NCBI GenBank assembly: GCA_025093555.1
Contig: JAIWNF010000154.1
Location: forward strand, 1-23,410
Direction of reading: 5' to 3'
Source: Circinella umbellata
Lineage: Eukaryota > Mucoromycota > Mucoromycetes > Mucorales > Lichtheimiaceae
DNA length: 23,410 bases
Shown here: one piece after another, positions 18,750 to 23,410 of the stretch
How the letters are laid out: every line of letters begins with the position of its first letter
Position numbering within the stretch: position 1 is the first letter of the stretch
Made by a program: the position numbers and the translations under genes
The notes under the pieces: model-generated
Told to the model about the DNA's origin: nothing
The model's input: the letters and a program-made list of their open reading frames with translations, nothing else
Database searches by the model: none

Positions 18750-20888
18750 ACTTTTTATCAAAGTCATTGAAAAACAAAACAAGTGGTATCAGATACTTGA
18801 ATCATAGGTAATTAAATATTCTTGATTTTTTTTTTAGTTATGTTCAGCATCTTTTTTTCTAAAAAAAAAATTACGTACATCAAATGCCCTTTGGAACGAG
18901 GACCGACTTTAATTAATCTTGAAACAACTTGGATTCTATTACTAAGACAACCTTTGCAACCTCACCCCTTTTCGCTTTGATTTTTACGTTTGTACTAGTA
19001 GTCAATACCTGGAGGCCAAGATTAAATAAATCTCGTATTCGTTAGATGTTTAAATCCCTGATAATAATAATAATAATCAATGTTATAAACTGCCTTGCTC
19101 CATTCTTTTCTCCAATTAACTCCTCTCCACAGAATTCAAGTCCTAATTTACCACTGTCATTGGATATACATTAATGATATGAAAACTGGGGCCTTAAAAA
19201 CCATCATTCAGTTATTTGATTTATCAAAGAAGAATTTTTTAAAATTTATTCAAAGGTATTCATTGGAGAGCATGTGTGTGATTTCATACATATGCATGTT
19301 GTTTCAGTCCATAAAATAGACCAATGTGAAATCTTCCCAATTCACTAGTGATGAAATGAGTAGACAAACAGAGCAGCCTAGCTTATGAAAATTATTCCGT
19401 CAACCCATTAAGACGTATAATTAATATGAGTATTTAATTCCTTGTAGGCACCGGTCAGAAAATTAGTACCAAAAGTACGTAATATAAAATTTAACAAAAA
19501 AAAATGGCTGAACAGTCATCTTATATACGTAGAAAAATAATAGCCTTTATCATATATATTGTATTGGAGGTAATAAATGCATCTTATATCACTTTCAGTA
19601 ACTTATTGTTTGATATGTAGCTTGTTGTGTATATCTTTTGTTAAATAAGCATTTGGAGTCATGTTTGGCGGATTAAAAAAAGCTGAACACCAAAGGGAGT
19701 GGAGACACTTTTGGTTAAAGACACCTTATTGATCCAAAATCATTCTATGGGCCGCATTTTAACTTCTCTAAGTTTGAGGTCAGCGGTTAGAGAGTTTAAC
19801 TATATTACCGAAAAGGTCTTGTAAAATAAAGTTCATGATTTTTTTTTCTTTTACTAGCATGATAGTTTTATAAGGAAAAAGAAAAAGATGAACAGTAGAA
19901 ATACATTTTTATCCAATACTGATTTTAAAATAAAGGGACGAATATAAGCTTCTTGCATATAGCAATAATCAGACTCAGTCCCACGGAGGTCAACAAAGAT
20001 CTCCCAACTAGTGGTAACGTTGATAACATTGATTTTCGACTGCCCAACATCCCTTTCATGTAGCTCTTATTTGAGGAGGTTAGAAGATTGTTTGATAAAA
20101 GAATGTGAACCCTCTATTTCTATATTTCGTGTACTCAGGCGTCAGGGATACAAAACATCCCAACAGTAATCTTTCATTATTTGTTAGAGATTTATCAATG
20201 CGAGAGTTAACTATCGCATGCTTGTTGTAGCAGATAGTGTGAATATAAGTATTCATTGTATTATGACTTATGATAATACTTTGGGGAGGATTTTTTGCCT
20301 CGAGAATGTTAAGATTAGATAGGTATTATATATATACCACCGTATGATTTCATTGTTTCCTAGTTCTATTGAAGACAGTTCGAAAGAAAAGATTCATCCA
20401 AACGAATTTACAGAACAAAAAAAACACGAACGTGCCAAGATATAATAATTCATGCAACATCTTTTGTCAATCTAATTATTTTCATCACATGTTCAAGTTG
20501 AATCTTCCTTCCAGGACCAAATATGAAATTTGTGTTACGCCAAGTAAAAAAAATAAAAAATGCAAAGTGGGATGGACCAATCACTAGTGGAAAATCCCAT
20601 ATTACTTTTTTGCTCCTTGGAAGCTCTGCTGAGCCCAATAATGATTATATTATTATTTTGCGCAGCTTTTATAAAAAAATTACGTATTTCCCGCATGACA
20701 ATCAATTATTATTATGGAACTCGACAAAATAAAGTATTAGATCAAAATACCCAGCTTGCAAAAAAATGTCTATTTGAGGATACGAAGGAGGTTAGAAGTA
20801 AATGATTTAGTTTAGATAAAGAAAAAAGGATATTTATTTCTTATTGTTATTATTATTATTTTTTGTGTTGCAATAAAATAATAAATAA

Positions 20889-20906
20889 TGTGTGTGTGTG
20901 TGTGTG
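20889..20906. repeat. (TG)9 microsatellite
   Basis: Nine perfect TG units about 210 bp upstream of the Rho start codon. Confidence 0.9.
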
Positions 20907-21113
20907 CTCCCGACCCTGTTTTTATTTTTTTAGGCCCTCCTTCACAACTTCCCACAGATAAAACTTTTTTTTTTTCGCCATACATAATTCACAATCATTT
21001 TTTTTCCTTTCTTTCTCTCTCTTTTTTATTCTGTAAATTTTTTACTTTTTTTTTTTTTTTTGTATTTTAATATTTTATATACCACAAACTTATAGAAAAA
21101 AACAACAACGATT

Positions 21114-22199
21114 ATGCCTCGTAGAAGCAATAGTAATAATAAACTTCAGAAACAACTTTTATTATTGGTGACGGAGCTTGTGGTATATACACCTTCTTTT
21201 TTTTTATTATTCACTCACTTTTCATATATATAACCGAATACTTTTTTAAAAAAAAAACTTAGGTAAAACGAGTTTACTTATTGTATATTCTCGCGAAATA
21301 TTCCCAGAAGTGGTATGTTATTTTATATATATATACATATATGGAATAGTGGATAAAAAAAAAGAAAAGAAAGAAAAGAGGGCTTTTTATATATAAATAA
21401 ATAACAGGATCAATTATTATAAAATATTTATATAGCATATTCCAACAGTATTCGAAACCTATGTCAAAGAGGTTGAAATAGATAATAAACGTGTTGAATT
21501 AGCTTTATGGGATACAGCAGGTATATATACATAGGAATAAATTAGTTTATGTGTAGATGGGTTATATTATTAAACGATACACATATATAAATATTTTAAA
21601 AAGGTCAAGAAACATTTGATCGATTACGTACACTTGCATATCCTGATTCTGATGTTATTGTAATTGCTTTTTCGATTGGAGACCCTGAAACTTTAGAAAA
21701 TGTTGAGGAAAAGGTAAAAAAAAAAAAATGGGGGTTCGGGGAGGGAAAGAGACAAAGAAGTTTGCTATGACAATAAAATGCTCATCGTTGTTGGTGTTGT
21801 CATGGCATATTGAACTTATAAAGATTTTTCTTTTTCTTAAAAAAAAAAGTGGGTACCTGAAGTAGCACATCATTGTCCAAGAGTACCCACTGTATTAGTG
21901 GGCTGTAAAAAAGATTTAAGGAATGATCCAGAAACAATTGAAAATTTAAGAAATCAAAATTTAGCTCCGGTATCTTGGGCAAGAGTAAGTTTTTTATCAA
22001 AGAGAAAGGGGGAGAAGGATGAAAGGAAAAAGGGAACTGATTTATATTCCATTCTTAATAGGGTTTGAAAGTAATGAAAGATATTGGTGCATCAAATTAT
22101 GTTGAATGTTCTGCAAAATTAAATGATAATGTGAATGAAGTATTTATTCAGGCCATCCGAGCCACATTCAATAAAAAGATATCTTGTAAAATATTGTAA
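21114..22199 (+). CDS. Rho-family small GTPase, six exons, one-base frame break in exon 1
   Basis: Exons are 21114-21182, 21263-21312, 21436-21520, 21604-21713, 21850-21984 and 22062-22199, all with GT-AG introns, giving about 195 aa. The G1 P-loop GDGACGKT spans intron 1. Switch I reads HIPTVFE, G3 is WDTAGQE, G4 is CKKD, G5 is ECSAK, and the Rho insert region lies between G4 and G5. The C-terminus CKIL is a CaaX box ending in Leu, predicting geranylgeranylation and membrane attachment. The product would act in actin, polarity and wall signalling, most like fungal Rho1/Rho2 types; the subtype is not certain. ATG 21114-21116 opens a Ser/Asn/Lys N-terminus ending KLQKQ, as in Rho proteins, but the P-loop lies in another frame, so one base is missing between about 21145 and 21160. 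The Tyr usual in switch I is His. It converges with UFD2, with stops 256 bp apart. Confidence 0.88.
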
Positions 22200-22455
22200 G
22201 AGCTCCCCAAATTATTACAAACAACCACTTTACACCTTTTTCCATATAATCATATCAATCACCCTTTCTAATTCTTTTTTCTTCAACAAAATATATAATA
22301 TACATGATTCAATCTTTTTTTTATACCCCTTCCATCCTTACACTTTTATTTTGTTTAACGAAATGAAATGGATTAGGGTTAAGCGAGAGAGGAAAAAGAC
22401 TTATTATTTTTATGTGTCATTCTCTGGGACTGAGGTGCGTAATTTTTCCTTCATT

Positions 22456-23410
22456 TTAAGGACTAGTATCCATTGGATCACTACTACCCGTTTTAGATAC
22501 TTTGCTACGCTTTAATTTTTGTTGGGCTTTCCATGCTTCAATACGTTCCTTCATTTCAGGTGCTACAATATCATATATTTATCCATCATTAGTATACATA
22601 CATATATCTAATTGTGTTCATGTTACAAATATATAATTTTTTTACCTGGTTCAATCATTTCCATTGTTAATGGTGCACGACTAAAAGGATCACGGGTATC
22701 ACTTAATAAATGTGCACGAATTGTACTTCGATCTACAATAGTACCTGAAGTAGGCAATAATACTGGATCTTCCATTACACTAGAAAGAATAGGATCTATT
22801 TTTTGACAAAAAAAAATCAACAATCGTTCACAAATCGGGTAATCCGCGCCACAAACTTAAACTATCCGCCCCCCCCCCACTTGACTCCCAATCAATTAAA
22901 TCCGAAATAATACCTAAAAATTCATCGGGAACATCACCTAATTCCTCTTCTTCTTCTACGCCACATTGAATAGCTTCTTCTACCTTATTCACAAATGTTT
23001 CCAAAGCATGAACATCATCTGCATGTTTCAAACGTTGTTTTATCAAGATAGAAGCCGCTTTTGAAAATATTCTTTTTATAAGATCGACCATCTCTTGCTA
23101 CAGCTTCAACAAAGGCAGGGCAATTTAAATGAAGATAGATATCAATGATTTCAGAAAGTAATACACGTGGTTGAAAATGATATTTTTCTCGATTCTTGAC
23201 TTTTAATTCTTGACATTTTGGACCGACTAATTGAGCAAGATTATAATCAAGCATAGCAGCTAAACGATCGACCACTTCAGATACCATAAATGGTTCTACT
23301 ACTTCTTTGGTAAGATATTGAAGCATATGAACTGTTTCGTTACCCAAAGCGACATAGGATTGTGCTTGACGTTCTAATGTACGTAATGTACCTTCACGTT
23401 CTTGACGTTG
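22456..23410 (-). CDS. UFD2: Ubiquitin conjugation factor E4 (UFD2), C-terminal part with U-box
   Basis: The gene enters from the right edge on the minus strand. Exons are 23410-22914, 22795-22646 and 22562-22456 (stop TAA 22456-22458), with GT-AG introns of 118 and 83 nt. The core region has PF...E...RLAAMLDY, LVGPK, LKVKNREKY and the RSY..IF segment typical of the UFD2 core. The U-box follows after DEFL: PILSSVMEDPVLLPTSG, DRSTIRAHL, DPFSRAPL. The Lys-rich tail ends MDTSP. E4 enzymes extend ubiquitin chains with Cdc48 in proteasomal degradation. The first exon needs one inserted base at the A4 run 23064-23067 to keep the conserved RSYKKNIF/SKAASIL sequence in frame. The 118-nt intron holds a C10 homopolymer. 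The N-terminal part lies outside the window. Confidence 0.92.

Larger units (their letters stand above)
17722..21113. other. 3.4-kb intergenic stretch without recognised genes
   Basis: AT-rich sequence with many short tracts (for example ATATAT at about 17861 and T-runs). ORFs of 60-90 codons exist on both strands but have no motif, codon character or splice context that I can support. One possible pogo-like MITE is listed separately. The last few hundred bases include a CCAAT at about 20577, a TG repeat and a pyrimidine-rich tract (20960-21062) that may form the Rho promoter. Confidence 0.55.

Noticed and set aside
20369..20805. Overlapping ORFs of 62-81 codons on both strands upstream of Rho
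   Set aside because: Mutually overlapping, no recognised motif, no splice or promoter support.
17722..21113. tRNA or other structured RNA genes
   Set aside because: I looked for A- and B-box-like sequences and paired stems and saw none convincing; a covariance-model search would be decisive.
22135..22515. 126-codon plus-strand ORF overlapping the Rho 3' end and UFD2 tail
   Set aside because: Frame shadow covering the last Rho exon, its 3' untranslated region and the UFD2 tail; hydrophobic residues come from T-rich sequence.

Overview
Organism and setting. The window looks like AT-rich fungal nuclear DNA, most likely an early-diverging (Mucoromycota-type) fungus. The evidence is short GT-AG introns of about 70-120 nt, a Rho GTPase with six exons, a fungal-style UFD2 (E4) gene, and a mix of DIRS, Crypton/Ndc10-like and hAT elements. 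The species assignment is inference. The left 17.7 kb is a transposon-rich island. The right end is a convergent pair of core eukaryotic genes.

Layout. 1-2344 (minus): a Crypton/Ndc10-like tyrosine recombinase gene, three exons recognised, cut by the window edge and carrying seven in-frame stops. 2345-3349: its upstream region, with a TATA-like box, an array of about 50-60 bp repeats each holding an inverted CCAAT box, and a 45-bp inverted repeat. 3350-6880 (minus): a DIRS-type retroelement with gag, RT-RNase H and tyrosine recombinase. Its gag and RT-RNase H frames carry about nine nonsense codons but no indels. 6881-7900: a hAT-like non-autonomous element that truncates the DIRS 5' end. 8362-9399: an extremely AT-rich, Asn/Lys-rich, intron-less gene of unknown identity, broken at two A9 runs. 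9634-12883 (plus): a multi-exon host-type or repetitive gene with a PD-(D/E)XK nuclease-like signature, also decayed. One intron holds a 1,077-bp hAT derivative flanked by an exact 8-bp target duplication. 13468-17721: a 4.25-kb hAT element with the same termini, in inverted orientation, encoding a 710-aa transposase that reads through five exons without a break. 17722-21113: no recognisable gene, one possible pogo-like MITE. 21114-22199 (plus): Rho GTPase. 22456-23410 (minus, partial): UFD2 with its U-box.

How the parts relate. The intact hAT transposase is a plausible source of transposase for the internally deleted copy in the nuclease-like gene, because both share terminal and subterminal sequence. 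The most striking pattern is the nonsense load. In the Crypton, the DIRS and the nuclease-like gene, essentially every in-frame stop is explained by a single C-to-T (or G-to-A) transition at a Gln, Trp or Arg codon, while the transposable-element reading frames are otherwise kept. The neighbouring hAT transposase shows none. This suggests RIP-like or other cytosine-directed mutation of older repeats, followed by recent hAT arrival. The Rho and UFD2 genes each need a one-base frame correction, which more likely reflects sequence error than loss of the genes.
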